Positions 1 to 8,095 of a stretch of 58,720 nt of DNA are shown here, piece after piece. The translations under genes and the position numbers were made by a program. The DNA lies in contig JAKCDC010000015.1 of assembly GCA_021838635.1 (NCBI GenBank), positions 1 through 58,720 of the forward strand, read 5' to 3'. The notes beneath the pieces were generated by a model that worked only from the letters and a program-made list of their open reading frames with translations, was not told the origin of the DNA and did no database searches. Numbering within the stretch: position 1 is the stretch's first letter; every line of letters starts with the position of its first letter. This DNA is from Pseudomonadota bacterium. GTDB taxonomy: Bacteria > Pseudomonadota > Gammaproteobacteria > Steroidobacterales > Steroidobacteraceae.

Positions 1-132
1 GACCCGTTCGGGGATCACAATGCCACCTGCTGGGGCCGAAATCGTTAACACCCTAAAAATCACGATTTCGCCAATACATTCAGTCAGTTATCGGCGTACC
101 GCCGATCAACGTTGGGACAGGCCTGATTCAGG
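1..132. other. Gene-free left edge with a small inverted repeat
   Basis: No coding region is supported here. A perfect 7-bp inverted repeat with a 3-base loop lies at 90-106 (ATCGGCG-tac-CGCCGAT), about 30 bases past the rsmE stop. A smaller hairpin (GCCTG-att-CAGGC) overlaps the stop itself. Neither is followed by a T-run on the minus strand, so they are at best weak ends for the bioA-rsmE transcript. Confidence 0.3.
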
Positions 133-876
133 CTAGAGATCCCCGAAACGCTGCTGCAACAGCGCGAGCACCGCCACGGCCGCCGTCTCGGTGCGCAGCA
201 CCCGCGGACCGAGCCGCACGCAGAGGAAGCCGTGCTCGACCGCGGCGTGTATTTCAGCGGCGGCGAGTCCGCCCTCCGGACCAATCAGCACCAACACCTG
301 CTCTGCGGTTGCCGGCAGCGCAGCGAGTCCGGTGTGCGCCTGCGGGTTCGCCAGCACGCGCAGCGTCCCGGTGCCGGCGCCGGCGCCGAGCGCCGCGAAG
401 AACATCGGCAGCGGCTGCGGCAGATCGATGGTCGGCAGACGGCTGCGCCCGCTTTGTTCGCAGGCTGCCACCGCGACGCCGTGCCAATGGCGCTGCTTGT
501 GGCGCGCCTGCTCGGCATCGAGGCGCACGACGCTGCGCTCGGTCAGTACCGGCACGATGCGCGTCACACCGAGTTCCACGGCCTTCTGCACCACCCAGTC
601 CATGCGCTCACCGCGCGAGATCCCCTGCGCGAGCGTGAGCTGCAGGGAGGATTCGGTCAGACCCTCGCGGCGCGGCCCGAGCGCGACCTGCACCTCGCCC
701 TTGCGCATCGCCTCGATGCGCCCGCTGTACTCCCCACCCTCGCCGTCGAACACCTCCAGCGTATCGCCCACCTCGAGGCGCAGTACGCGGGCGAGGTGAT
801 TGGCCGCCTCGCCGCGCACCGTGCAGGCACCGCCCGCCTGCGGCGGCGCGCTCACATGGATGCGCGTCAGTCGCAC
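133..876 (-). CDS. rsmE: 16S rRNA (uracil(1498)-N3)-methyltransferase RsmE
   Basis: This enzyme methylates N3 of U1498 in the decoding region of 16S rRNA, using S-adenosylmethionine, on the assembled 30S subunit. The 247-residue product has the usual RsmE length. It has an N-terminal PUA-like part (residues about 1-75) and a C-terminal SPOUT methyltransferase fold. The knot signatures IGPEGG (near residue 198) and LGPRVLRTETAA (near 223) are visible. The start codon is GTG. It overlaps the 3' end of bioA by 10 bases, so the two are probably co-transcribed and translationally coupled. The family is unambiguous. Confidence 0.95.
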   Translation of the reverse strand: MRLTRIHVSAPPQAGGACTVRGEAANHLARVLRLEVGDTLEVFDGEGGEYSGRIEAMRKGEVQVALGPRREGLTESSLQLTLAQGISRGERMDWVVQKAVELGVTRIVPVLTERSVVRLDAEQARHKQRHWHGVAVAACEQSGRSRLPTIDLPQPLPMFFAALGAGAGTGTLRVLANPQAHTGLAALPATAEQVLVLIGPEGGLAAAEIHAAVEHGFLCVRLGPRVLRTETAAVAVLALLQQRFGDL

Positions 877-2222
877 GTGGCCCGCTCGATGCCCTCGCGG
901 GCCACCTCGACCATCAGGTCGATCTCCTCCGGGGTCACTACGTAGGGTGGCATGAAGTACACCACGTTGCCGACCGGGCGCAGCAGCACCCCGCGCTCGA
1001 GCGCGTGCTGGTAGATCTTCAGTCCACGCCGCTCCTGCCAGGGATACGGCTCGCGCGAGGATTTCTCGCGCACCAGCTCGGCGGCGACGATCATGCCGTG
1101 CTGGCGTACCTCGGCGACATGCGGATGCGCCTCAAGCGTACGGGCCCGCTCCCCGAGGTGCGCGCTCAGGGCGCGGTTGCGCTGAATCACTTCCTCGGTC
1201 TTGAAGATCTCCAGACAGGCAAGCGCGGCGGTGCAGGCGAGCGGGTTGCCCGTGAAGCTGTGCGAGTGCAGGAACGCGCTGAGCTTGGTGTACTCGTCGT
1301 AGAAGGCCGCATAGATCGGTTCGGTGGCGAGCACCGCCGAGAGGGGCAGATAGCCGGCGGTGAGACCCTTCGAGAGACACATCAGATCCGGACTGATGCC
1401 GGCCTGCTCGCAGGCGAACAGTGTTCCGGTACGCCCGAAACCGACCGCGATCTCATCGGCGATCAACAGCACCTGGTGCCGGTCGCAGGCCGCGCGCAGC
1501 AGCCGCAGATACACCGGATCGTACATGCGCATCCCACCGGCGCACTGCACCAGCGGCTCGAGGATCACCGCGGCGCACTCGTGCGCGTGCCGCTCGAGTG
1601 CCGCCTCCATGTGCGCGAACTTGCGCCGTGAGTGCGCCGCCCAGCTCTCCCCGTGCTCACGCTCGTAGCAATCCGGAGAGGGAACAGTGATGACGTCCAT
1701 CAGCAAGGGCTGGTAGATGTCCTTGTACAACTCGACGTTGCCCACGGCGAGCGCGCCGAGCGTCTCGCCGTGGTAGCTGCCTGAGAGCGTGATGAAGCGG
1801 CGCTTGTTTGCGCGGCCGAGATTGCGCCAATAGTGAAAGCTCATCTTCACCGCGACTTCGACCGCCGAGGAGCCGTTATCGGCGTAGAAGCAGCGCGTCA
1901 GCCCGGGCGGGGCAACCGCCACCAGCGCCTCGGAGAGACGAATGACCGGTTCGTGGGTAAACCCGGCGAGGATCACCTGCTCGAGGCTCTCCAGCTGGGC
2001 GCGCACTGCGGCGTTGATGCGCGGGTTGGCGTGACCAAACAGGTTTACCCACCAAGAACTGATGGCGTCGAGATAGCGCTTGCCCTCGTAGTCCTCAAGC
2101 CACGCACCCTCGCCGCGGCGCACCGGAATGAGCGGCACGCGCTCATGATCCTTCATCTGCGTGCACGGGTGCCAGACATGCGCGAGATCGCGCTCAACGT
2201 AGGCGGCATTGTCGGTTCTCAT
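867..2222 (-). CDS. bioA: Adenosylmethionine-8-amino-7-oxononanoate aminotransferase BioA
   Basis: BioA transfers an amino group from S-adenosylmethionine to KAPA to give DAPA in biotin synthesis. It is a PLP-dependent class III aminotransferase. The 451-residue protein starts near the N-terminus with the BioA-type WHPCTQMKDH segment and has the YLDAISSWW substrate-pocket motif. The PLP-lysine region is LMCLSKGLTAGYLPLSAVL. No other bio gene is in the window, so the pathway is split around the genome. It starts 76 bases from the divergent ampD start, so both promoters must lie in or next to that short gap. The next gene, rsmE, overlaps its end. Confidence 0.95.
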   Translation of the reverse strand: MRTDNAAYVERDLAHVWHPCTQMKDHERVPLIPVRRGEGAWLEDYEGKRYLDAISSWWVNLFGHANPRINAAVRAQLESLEQVILAGFTHEPVIRLSEALVAVAPPGLTRCFYADNGSSAVEVAVKMSFHYWRNLGRANKRRFITLSGSYHGETLGALAVGNVELYKDIYQPLLMDVITVPSPDCYEREHGESWAAHSRRKFAHMEAALERHAHECAAVILEPLVQCAGGMRMYDPVYLRLLRAACDRHQVLLIADEIAVGFGRTGTLFACEQAGISPDLMCLSKGLTAGYLPLSAVLATEPIYAAFYDEYTKLSAFLHSHSFTGNPLACTAALACLEIFKTEEVIQRNRALSAHLGERARTLEAHPHVAEVRQHGMIVAAELVREKSSREPYPWQERRGLKIYQHALERGVLLRPVGNVVYFMPPYVVTPEEIDLMVEVAREGIERATCD

Positions 2223-2298
2223 GCCGCGATTGTGGCATGATCGGCCGAGAAGGCGGGATGCGTCCCCCGCCGCGGCGCCGAGCGCCCGTCCGAACGCA

Positions 2299-2880
2299 GT
2301 GAGCAGCTTCCCCCGCGCCGTTCAGATCGATACCGCCACCGGCCTGCTGGCGGGCGTGCCGCAGGTGCTCTCCCCGCACTGCGATGCACGCCCGGCGGGC
2401 GGGCGGCCGGAATTGATCGTCATCCATGGCATCAGTCTGCCGCCCGGGCAGTTCGGCGGGCCGTGGATCGACCGGCTGTTCACGGGCAACATCCCGGCCG
2501 ATGCGCCCGCCGCACTGCGCGATGTTGCGCATCTGCGCGTCTCGGCCCACGCGCTCGTGCGCCGCGACGGCGGGCTGCGCCAGTACGTGGGGTTCGGGCA
2601 GCGCGCCTGGCATGCGGGCCGCTCGCAGTACCGCGGCCGCGAAGCGTGCAACGACTTCTCGATCGGCGTCGAACTCGAAGGGACGGACCACAGGCCGTAC
2701 ACCGATGCGCAGTACGAGAGCCTCGCTGCGCTCGTGGCCGGACTCCTGGCGGCCTATCCCTCACTGTCGCCGGAGCACATTGCCGGACATAGCGACATCG
2801 CACCGGGCCGAAAAACCGATCCCGGGCCGGCCTTTGACTGGGAACGCTGGCGCAGCACGCTCACGGGCCGACTGAGCTGA
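2299..2880 (+). CDS. ampD: 1,6-anhydro-N-acetylmuramyl-L-alanine amidase AmpD
   Basis: AmpD is a cytoplasmic zinc amidase that removes the peptide from 1,6-anhydro-MurNAc-peptides during peptidoglycan recycling. In many gammaproteobacteria it keeps the AmpR-controlled beta-lactamase signal low. Visible family marks are VIHGISLPPGQFGG (first zinc His), the NDFSIGVELEG strand, and AGHSDIAPGRKTDPG with the other His and Asp ligands. I place the start at the in-frame GTG at 2299 (193 residues), which fits the usual AmpD length. The frame stays open upstream to 2209, but that extension overlaps the bioA start and is Arg/Pro/Ala-rich without family similarity. Confidence 0.93.
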   Translation: MSSFPRAVQIDTATGLLAGVPQVLSPHCDARPAGGRPELIVIHGISLPPGQFGGPWIDRLFTGNIPADAPAALRDVAHLRVSAHALVRRDGGLRQYVGFGQRAWHAGRSQYRGREACNDFSIGVELEGTDHRPYTDAQYESLAALVAGLLAAYPSLSPEHIAGHSDIAPGRKTDPGPAFDWERWRSTLTGRLS

Positions 2881-2925
2881 CCCGCTCCAATTCGTTGCGC
2901 CACGGCAACAACATATTCAAAGTGC

Positions 2926-2953
2926 TTGACGGAAGACCCCAGACAGATACCAT
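2926..2953 (+). promoter_or_regulatory. Sigma70-like promoter upstream of the candidate sRNA
   Basis: A -35 box TTGACG (2926-2931) and a -10 box TACCAT (2948-2953) are separated by 16 bases. Transcription would start near 2960, downstream of the ampD stop. The match is good for the -35 (5 of 6) and moderate for the -10 (4 of 6). It was assigned by eye. Confidence 0.45.
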
Positions 2954-2959
2954 GAATGC

Positions 2960-3093
2960 AACAGCGCCGGGACAAGCACACCACGGGCCGGCGCCGATGA
3001 GCACAACAAGCAGAGGATTGCGCCGGTAGACCCACCGGGCACAGGTCGAGGGGGGAGACAGGGCCGCGTGAGCGATCACGCGGCCTTGTTTTT
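2960..3093 (+). ncRNA. Candidate structured small RNA between ampD and the CBS gene
   Basis: The interval has a promoter-like element at its 5' side and a strong intrinsic terminator at its 3' side, with no convincing reading frame between them. The predicted RNA of about 130 bases can form three stem-loops. The first is GCGCCGG (2964-2970) with CCGGCGC (2988-2994). The second is CCGGT (3023-3027) with ACCGG (3034-3038). The third is the terminator hairpin. A purine-rich, G-heavy stretch (about 3047-3058) sits unpaired just before the terminator. It does not match any small RNA family I recognise (4.5S, 6S, RNase P, tmRNA). A plain ampD 3' UTR is the main alternative. Confidence 0.4.
3062..3093 (+). 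terminator. Rho-independent terminator, plus strand
   Basis: A perfect 10-bp stem pairs GGCCGCGTGA (3062-3071) with TCACGCGGCC (3076-3085) around a GCGA tetraloop. It is followed by TTGTTTTTTT. This is a textbook intrinsic terminator. It ends either the candidate sRNA or read-through from ampD, before the CBS-protein gene. Confidence 0.85.
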
Positions 3094-3302
3094 TTATCGC
3101 TGCGGCGGGATCCATCACACGCTCTGGACCGGAACTCTCGCGGCCACGCCGGTCAAACTCCTCTGGCGGCGCCGGCAGCGTGGCACTGCGTCTCTCGCTT
3201 GAGAGACGCACCTGTCTGCCTCGACGGCGCAGAATGGCTTGGCGCCCACCGGCCGAGCCGTCTCAGCGCTGCGGTGTGCGGGCGCGACGGAGGACTATAT
3301 CG

Positions 3303-3881
3303 ATGTTTGATTCAGAATCGGAAGGCGCCGAACACGCCCTGCTCGCCAGGCCCGGCGATTTGCATCCCGCAGCGCGCGCGTTCGCCACCAGCGATGCACC
3401 GCGACGACCGGCGCCGCCGCACACTCACCAGGTCGCCCCGACCGACCCGGCAGCCCTCGTGATGACCGACTTCGCCGCCCAGACCCCGGTGCTCGTGACG
3501 GCCGAACGACCGATCGACGATGCGCTGCGCGACATGATGGTGGCCGGCGTACGCGCACTGCTCGTCACGCGCGGGGAGAAGGTGATCGGCCTGATCACCT
3601 CGTACGACATCCAAGGCGAGCGGCCGCTGCAGTTTCTCAACAGTTCCAGCTTCACGCGCCATGATGAAATCCAGGTCGGCCACGTTATGACGCCCTGGGA
3701 GCAAGTGCCGATGCTCGAGTGGAACATGGTGCGTACCGCAAGCGTGGCAGACATCGCCGAGCGATTCAGGGCACACCGCGCGATGACGCATATCGTCGTA
3801 TTGGAGCGCGCCGCGCAGGGCGGCACTGTCGTGCGCGGCCTGTTCTCACGCACACAGCTGGAGCGGCAACTGGACGCCTGA
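3303..3881 (+). CDS. Tandem CBS-domain protein
   Basis: This 192-residue soluble protein has a low-complexity N-terminal tail of about 45 residues, then two CBS motifs. The first runs about residues 54-110 (VTAERPIDDALRDMMVAGV through VIGLITSYDIQGE). The second covers about 115-190 (HVMTPWEQVPMLE through VVRGLFSRTQL). CBS pairs bind adenosine nucleotides and act as energy or redox-linked regulators, but a free-standing pair gives no specific target. The start is set at the ATG 9 bases after a GGAGGA ribosome site. The open frame extends upstream to 3180 without such a site. It stands alone between the candidate sRNA terminator and a minus-strand gene. Confidence 0.8.
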   Translation: MFDSESEGAEHALLARPGDLHPAARAFATSDAPRRPAPPHTHQVAPTDPAALVMTDFAAQTPVLVTAERPIDDALRDMMVAGVRALLVTRGEKVIGLITSYDIQGERPLQFLNSSSFTRHDEIQVGHVMTPWEQVPMLEWNMVRTASVADIAERFRAHRAMTHIVVLERAAQGGTVVRGLFSRTQLERQLDA

Positions 3882-3970
3882 CGGGCTGCCGGGGACAAAA
3901 GGAACCGCGCCGCTCGTGCGCGCCGCGACGTGGCCGCGCCACCCGCGGCGGCGCTGCGAAGCGCGCGTGT

Positions 3971-4663
3971 TCAGCCGGCGGCAGGCACGCGGATCACGTC
4001 GCCGGCCCCTTCGATATGAGTCGTGACGTGCGGTGGATCGGAGTGTAGGCGTACGGTCCCGGCCCCGGCGATGTGCACCGAGACGCTCTCGGTGGGCGCG
4101 ATCGAGACCGTACCGCTGCCATCGATGCGCACGCGGGCGCGCTGTTCACTCATGTGCGCAAGGCGCACGGTACCAACACCGTCGATCCTCACGAGAAGCG
4201 CCTGCACCGTGCCGCTGCCATGAACTTTCGCGCTGCCGTCGATCTGCACGGCGAGGCGGTCCTGGTGAACCTGATCGAGCGCGAGGTCCGCAGAACCGTC
4301 GAGCTGGATCACTCGCAGCGCCGGTCCGCTGATGTACACGTGCACGGTGTGGTGGATGTCGGTTCCGAAACTCATGCAGAACGGGATCAGCGAAAAGCAG
4401 GTATGCGGCCTGGCTCTGATCCGCCGGGCGCCGACCACGAGCTCACCGAGCGTCCGTTTCGGCGCGCTGATCGTCAGGCTCCAAGTGGGCGCCGGGTGGT
4501 AGCGAACGTCGGCAGGCACCTCAATGATGAGCTGATCGGAGTGCCAGAGGTAGGTGCGCGTGACCACCGTACGGTCACCGGCATGCGCCGCGCCAGACGG
4601 CGCTGCGAGCGCGGTGAGCCCCAGAAGCAATCCGGCCAGTGCGGCGCTCGGCGTGCGATTCAT
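3971..4663 (-). CDS. Exported DUF2807-like protein with beta-solenoid-type repeats
   Basis: The 230-residue product begins with a clear signal peptide (MNRTPSAALAGLLLGLTALA, cleavage near AAHA-GD). After residue about 115 it carries six successive units of the form I/L-D-G-x-G/A-x-V, spaced 15-20 residues apart: LDGSADL, IDGSAKV, IDGVGTV, IDGSGTV, IAGAGTV, IEGAGDV. Such units are typical of the DUF2807 'putative auto-transporter adhesin head' domain, a right-handed beta-helix. I place the start at the ATG preceded by GGAGAC, which gives the signal peptide its N-terminus. It is probably a periplasmic or surface protein. Its partner and role are unknown. Confidence 0.7.
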   Translation of the reverse strand: MNRTPSAALAGLLLGLTALAAPSGAAHAGDRTVVTRTYLWHSDQLIIEVPADVRYHPAPTWSLTISAPKRTLGELVVGARRIRARPHTCFSLIPFCMSFGTDIHHTVHVYISGPALRVIQLDGSADLALDQVHQDRLAVQIDGSAKVHGSGTVQALLVRIDGVGTVRLAHMSEQRARVRIDGSGTVSIAPTESVSVHIAGAGTVRLHSDPPHVTTHIEGAGDVIRVPAAG

Positions 4664-4733
4664 GCATGTCTCCGGTCCAAAGTACCCGCAAAACACATCC
4701 GCACACCGAAAGTTGCAGCGCCGGCGGAATCCC

Positions 4734-5282
4734 TCAGCGCGAGTGCCGCCAGAGCACCTCGCTGCCGCGCTCGTGACGCGCGAGCACCCGGGCCAGCACG
4801 AACAGCAGATCCGACAGCCGGTTCAGGTAGTGCAACGCATGCGGATTGACCGGCTCGCCGGCCGCCAGCGTCCAGACCCGCCGTTCCGCACGCCGGGCTA
4901 CGGTGCGGGCCAGATGGCAGGCGGCGGCGGCCGCGCCACCGCCCGGCAGGATGAACTCCTTCAGCGGCGGCAACGCCTCATTGAACGCATCGAGAGTATG
5001 CTCCAGGCCCTCCACCTGTGCGGTGCCGATCACGGTGTGGCCCGGGATGCACAGCTCCCCGCCGAGATCGAATAGCTGATGCTGCACCTCGGTCAGGCAC
5101 TCGCCCACCGCCGCAGGCAACCCCGGCACCGCGAGCAGCACGCCGAGGGCGCTGTTGAGCTCATCGACCGTGCCGAACGCCTCGACCCGCGCGCTGTCCT
5201 TGGGCACCCGCGTCCCGTCGCCGAGGCCCGTGGTGCCCTCATCACCGGTACGCGTATAAATTTTGCTCAGTCGATTGCCCAT
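4734..5282 (-). CDS. Cob(I)alamin adenosyltransferase, PduO/MMAB type
   Basis: This enzyme transfers the 5'-deoxyadenosyl group of ATP to cob(I)alamin to make adenosylcobalamin, the cofactor of methylmalonyl-CoA mutase, B12-dependent ribonucleotide reductase and others. The N-terminal ATP-binding signature YTRTGDEGTTGLGDG is followed by AFGTVDELNSALG. The C-terminal RRAERRVWTL and NRLSDLLFVLAR segments are also present. The protein has 182 residues from the ATG chosen here, the normal size. A longer open frame to 5375 overlaps hisN. No B12 synthesis or B12-using gene is nearby, so the cofactor's user cannot be told from context. Confidence 0.92.
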   Translation of the reverse strand: MGNRLSKIYTRTGDEGTTGLGDGTRVPKDSARVEAFGTVDELNSALGVLLAVPGLPAAVGECLTEVQHQLFDLGGELCIPGHTVIGTAQVEGLEHTLDAFNEALPPLKEFILPGGGAAAAACHLARTVARRAERRVWTLAAGEPVNPHALHYLNRLSDLLFVLARVLARHERGSEVLWRHSR

Positions 5283-5373
5283 GGTTCGCCTCGCGGTGCA
5301 TTGTGCCAGAGCGCGCGATTGACAGGTGCGCCCCGGAGCGGCAATTTGACGGCCCCTCACCCGACCGAGCCGC

Positions 5374-6135
5374 ATGCCCTCACCTGAACTTCAAGCCGCC
5401 CTGGAGGCGGCACGCGCCGCCGCCGAGGTGATCAGCGGCTACTACCAGCGCAACCTCGAGATCCGCACCAAGGCAGACCAGACGCCCGTGACGGAGGCGG
5501 ACGTGCGCGCCGAGGAGACCATCCGCACCCTCCTCGCGCGGCGCTTTCCAAACCATGGCTTCTACGGGGAGGAGACCGGTCAGCACGACCTCGGTGCCGA
5601 GAGCGTGTGGCTGGTCGATCCGATCGACGGCACCAAGTCGTTCGTGCGCCAGTGCCCATTCTTCTCGACCCAGATCGCGCTGCTGCGCGGCGGGCGGCTG
5701 GTGCTCGGCGTCTCAAGCGCCCCGGCTTACGGCGAGATCGCCTGGGCGGAGCACGGTGCGGGAGCTTACCTGAATGATCGTCCTATCCACGTCAGCCCCA
5801 CCCAGGAACTGGCCGCCAGCATCGTCTCGACGGGCAATCTGAAGACGCTCGCCCATTCAGCGCAGTGGCCGAAGCTCGGCGCACTGATCCGTCAGGTGAG
5901 CCGCATCCGCGGCTACGGGGACTTCCTGCATTACCACCTGCTGGCCCGCGGCGCGCTCGAGGTGGTGATCGAGTCCGACGTGAACATCCTCGACATCGCC
6001 GCGCTGGTGGTCATCGTGCGCGAAGCGGGCGGCACCTTCACCGACCTCGCGGGCGGGGAAGTCACCCTGGAAACGACCTCAGTGCTGGCGAGCAACGGAC
6101 GGCTGCACGCACCCGTGCGCGCAGTGCTGGAGTGA
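5374..6135 (+). CDS. hisN: Histidinol-phosphatase, inositol-monophosphatase family
   Basis: This 253-residue metal-dependent phosphatase belongs to the IMPase superfamily. It shows the metal-site motifs GEETG (near residue 68) and WLVDPIDGTKSF (near 85), and a C-terminal DVNILDIAA in place of the more usual WDxAA of inositol phosphatases. That variant, with the PVTEADVRAEE segment, is typical of the HisN group that dephosphorylates histidinol phosphate in histidine synthesis. No other his gene is in the window, so the substrate assignment rests on sequence type alone. Inositol-1-phosphatase or a broad nucleotide phosphatase is the alternative. It ends 10 bases from the convergent diguanylate cyclase gene. 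Confidence 0.8.
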   Translation: MPSPELQAALEAARAAAEVISGYYQRNLEIRTKADQTPVTEADVRAEETIRTLLARRFPNHGFYGEETGQHDLGAESVWLVDPIDGTKSFVRQCPFFSTQIALLRGGRLVLGVSSAPAYGEIAWAEHGAGAYLNDRPIHVSPTQELAASIVSTGNLKTLAHSAQWPKLGALIRQVSRIRGYGDFLHYHLLARGALEVVIESDVNILDIAALVVIVREAGGTFTDLAGGEVTLETTSVLASNGRLHAPVRAVLE

Positions 6136-6145
6136 ACAGCCCGTC

Positions 6146-7432
6146 TCAGGCACCGGGGAGAGCTTCAAGCGCGTCCGGCCCGTCCGCGTCCTGCCGATAC
6201 GGCTTGCGCTCATACATCGCATGGTCGGCCGCCGCGTACAGCCGATCCGCGTCATCGCCGTCGGCTGGATACAACGAGAACCCGACGCTGGCACCGAGCC
6301 TGAGCTGACGCCCTCGGATGATCAGACCGTCGGCCAGTGCGCCGCGCAACTCCGCCGCGACCCGCTCGGCGGCCTCCCGCCCCTGCAGCTCGGTGAGTAC
6401 CACCGCGAATTCATCACCGCCGAGCCGCGCCAGCACATCGTGCGGCCCGAGCCGCGTACGGAATTGTCCCGCCGCCCATTGCAGCACCTCATCGCCCACC
6501 GCATGGCCGAAGGTGTCGTTGATCTCCTTGAACCCGTCAAGGTCAATGACCACCAGCGCCAAATCGGTACCGGCCGCCTGCACCCGCGCCATGGCCTCGT
6601 GCAGACGACGCACCAGCAGGCGCCGGTTGGGCAACCCGGTGAGCGCATCATGCTGCGAGGCGTACTCGGCCTTCGAGAGCTGCTCCTCCAGCAGCGTGAA
6701 GGTCATGCCGGTGGCGACCAGGAACTTCGGCAGGTTCCAGACCTCGGCATCGACGTGCGCGTGCGGCCAGAGCACCGCCATCAGGTCTGCGGCCGGAAAC
6801 ACGAACGCCCACGCAATGAAGCTGATCATGGTGAAGCGCACGCTGGCCGAGGCTCGAGGCGCGGTCATCCGGTACAGCGCAGCGACCGCCAGGTAATGCC
6901 AGGTGAGCATCCAGGTCAGCGCCTCATTCGGGTGGCCGAAGGCGAGCAGCGTGCCCTGCACGGCATAGACGGTCAGCACCAGCGAGGTGCGCCAGCGCAG
7001 CGTCGGCTGACCGTTTGCGCTGCGCCAGGCGCGCATCATCCACAGCATCGAACCGGCACCGGCGACGGTCGTTGCCGCGTACACCCAGGGGGCACTGACG
7101 CCATACTGCACGCAGCTCAGCAGCACCGCGTCGGGGACTGCGCTGAATACCGCAATCGAGAGGGTACGGGCGCGGATCTCCAGCTGCTCGCCGCTCGCCC
7201 ACATAAAAATGTTGGCAATCACCACCAGCATGGCGACCGCCACGGAATAGGCGCCATCGGCATTGCCAGGGGTGTTCGCGGCGACGAACAGCGCGATGAT
7301 GTGCACGAGCAGCAGCACCCAGCCGACCAGCCAGAAATTCAGGCGGCTCTGGCGGGTGCGGCGCAGCAGCGTCCAGAAGACGGCGACCAGTCCGCCAATC
7401 GCCACGAAGTCGGGTAAAGCCGAGAAGTTCAC
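6146..7432 (-). CDS. Membrane-bound diguanylate cyclase (GGDEF)
   Basis: The product (428 residues, GTG start) would make cyclic di-GMP from two GTP. Roughly the first 240 residues are hydrophobic and form about seven membrane helices with short loops, a probable integral-membrane sensor of unnamed type. A complete GGDEF domain follows from about residue 260: HDALTGLPNRR at its start, the active-site motif RLGGDEFAVV near residue 339, and a C-terminal ADHAMYERK. The inhibitory site normally reads RxxD five residues before GGDEF. Here it reads GPHD, so product inhibition is probably absent. Its position beside the pilus chemosensory operon fits a role in surface behaviour, but that is inference. 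Confidence 0.9.
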   Translation of the reverse strand: MNFSALPDFVAIGGLVAVFWTLLRRTRQSRLNFWLVGWVLLLVHIIALFVAANTPGNADGAYSVAVAMLVVIANIFMWASGEQLEIRARTLSIAVFSAVPDAVLLSCVQYGVSAPWVYAATTVAGAGSMLWMMRAWRSANGQPTLRWRTSLVLTVYAVQGTLLAFGHPNEALTWMLTWHYLAVAALYRMTAPRASASVRFTMISFIAWAFVFPAADLMAVLWPHAHVDAEVWNLPKFLVATGMTFTLLEEQLSKAEYASQHDALTGLPNRRLLVRRLHEAMARVQAAGTDLALVVIDLDGFKEINDTFGHAVGDEVLQWAAGQFRTRLGPHDVLARLGGDEFAVVLTELQGREAAERVAAELRGALADGLIIRGRQLRLGASVGFSLYPADGDDADRLYAAADHAMYERKPYRQDADGPDALEALPGA

Positions 7433-7620
7433 ACGGCGCCGAGGACCTGTCCTGCACGGGGGTTCGTTGGAGGCTGCACGGCATCCCAGCCGATGGCCCG
7501 CAAGACCCGCGCGATGCGGGGGTGATCGATTCGATCCCTCTCAAATACTCATCGGCTGCGCGCGCCGGACCTTGAGCGGTTTTTCAAGCCCCGCCCGCGG
7601 CCACGCTCCGCTCCACGGAC

Positions 7621-8085
7621 TCAGGCCGCGAAGCGCGTCTCGTCCGCAATCAGCGCCTCGAGGCGCTCCAGATCCGGCACCAGCGGTGTCTCGTTGGCCA
7701 TGCGCAGCTGGCAGAGCACCGGGACGCGCTCGGGAAATGTGGCCCCGCCCGGCCGGATCACGTCCGAACTGAGCCGCACCAGCTGCGGGAACCCCTGCGA
7801 GACGATGGCGAAATGCGCCAGGCGCGTCCCCAGGCCCACGAAGACCACCATGCGCGCGCGGCCCGAACCCGGCGGAATGCTGCGTCCGCAGACCCCCTCG
7901 AAGGACACCAGCGGCACCGCCCGGCCATTCCAGGGCACCGTGCCGATGTACCATGGCGGCGCGCCGGTCATCTCGGAGGGAACCGGCAGCCCGGCGACCT
8001 CCGCAACACAGGCGCGCGGCACGAGCAACCGGCCTTCCGCGAGCGGAATGAGCAGGCTGTAGATTTCCTGAACCCTCTCGGCCAT
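7621..8085 (-). CDS. chpC: CheW-like adaptor of the pilus chemosensory system
   Basis: This 154-residue protein is a single CheW-type domain (IYSLLIPLAEGRLLVPRACV, then WYIGTVPWNGRAVPLVSFE, and VVFVGLGTRLAHFAIVSQG). CheW domains couple receptors to the histidine kinase. Its place as the last gene of pilG-pilH-pilI-pilJ-chpA matches ChpC of Pseudomonas, a second adaptor beside PilI. The start is the ATG behind GGGGGAACG. An open frame continues upstream into chpA without a ribosome site. It starts 10 bases after the chpA stop and is surely in the same transcript. Confidence 0.85.
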   Translation of the reverse strand: MAERVQEIYSLLIPLAEGRLLVPRACVAEVAGLPVPSEMTGAPPWYIGTVPWNGRAVPLVSFEGVCGRSIPPGSGRARMVVFVGLGTRLAHFAIVSQGFPQLVRLSSDVIRPGGATFPERVPVLCQLRMANETPLVPDLERLEALIADETRFAA

Positions 8086-8095
8086 CGTTCCCCCG

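Noticed and set aside
2952-3029. A 25-codon peptide frame inside the candidate sRNA
   Set aside because: The ATG lies at or before the predicted transcription start and has no ribosome site. The sequence is low-complexity.
6221-7417. A 398-codon plus-strand frame
   Set aside because: It mirrors the GGDEF gene almost end to end and has His/Arg/Gln-rich composition typical of a shadow frame.
7433-7620. Possible terminator for the chemosensory operon
   Set aside because: Only a 5-bp stem (CTTGA/TCAAG) is seen on the minus strand, with no T-run, too weak to call.
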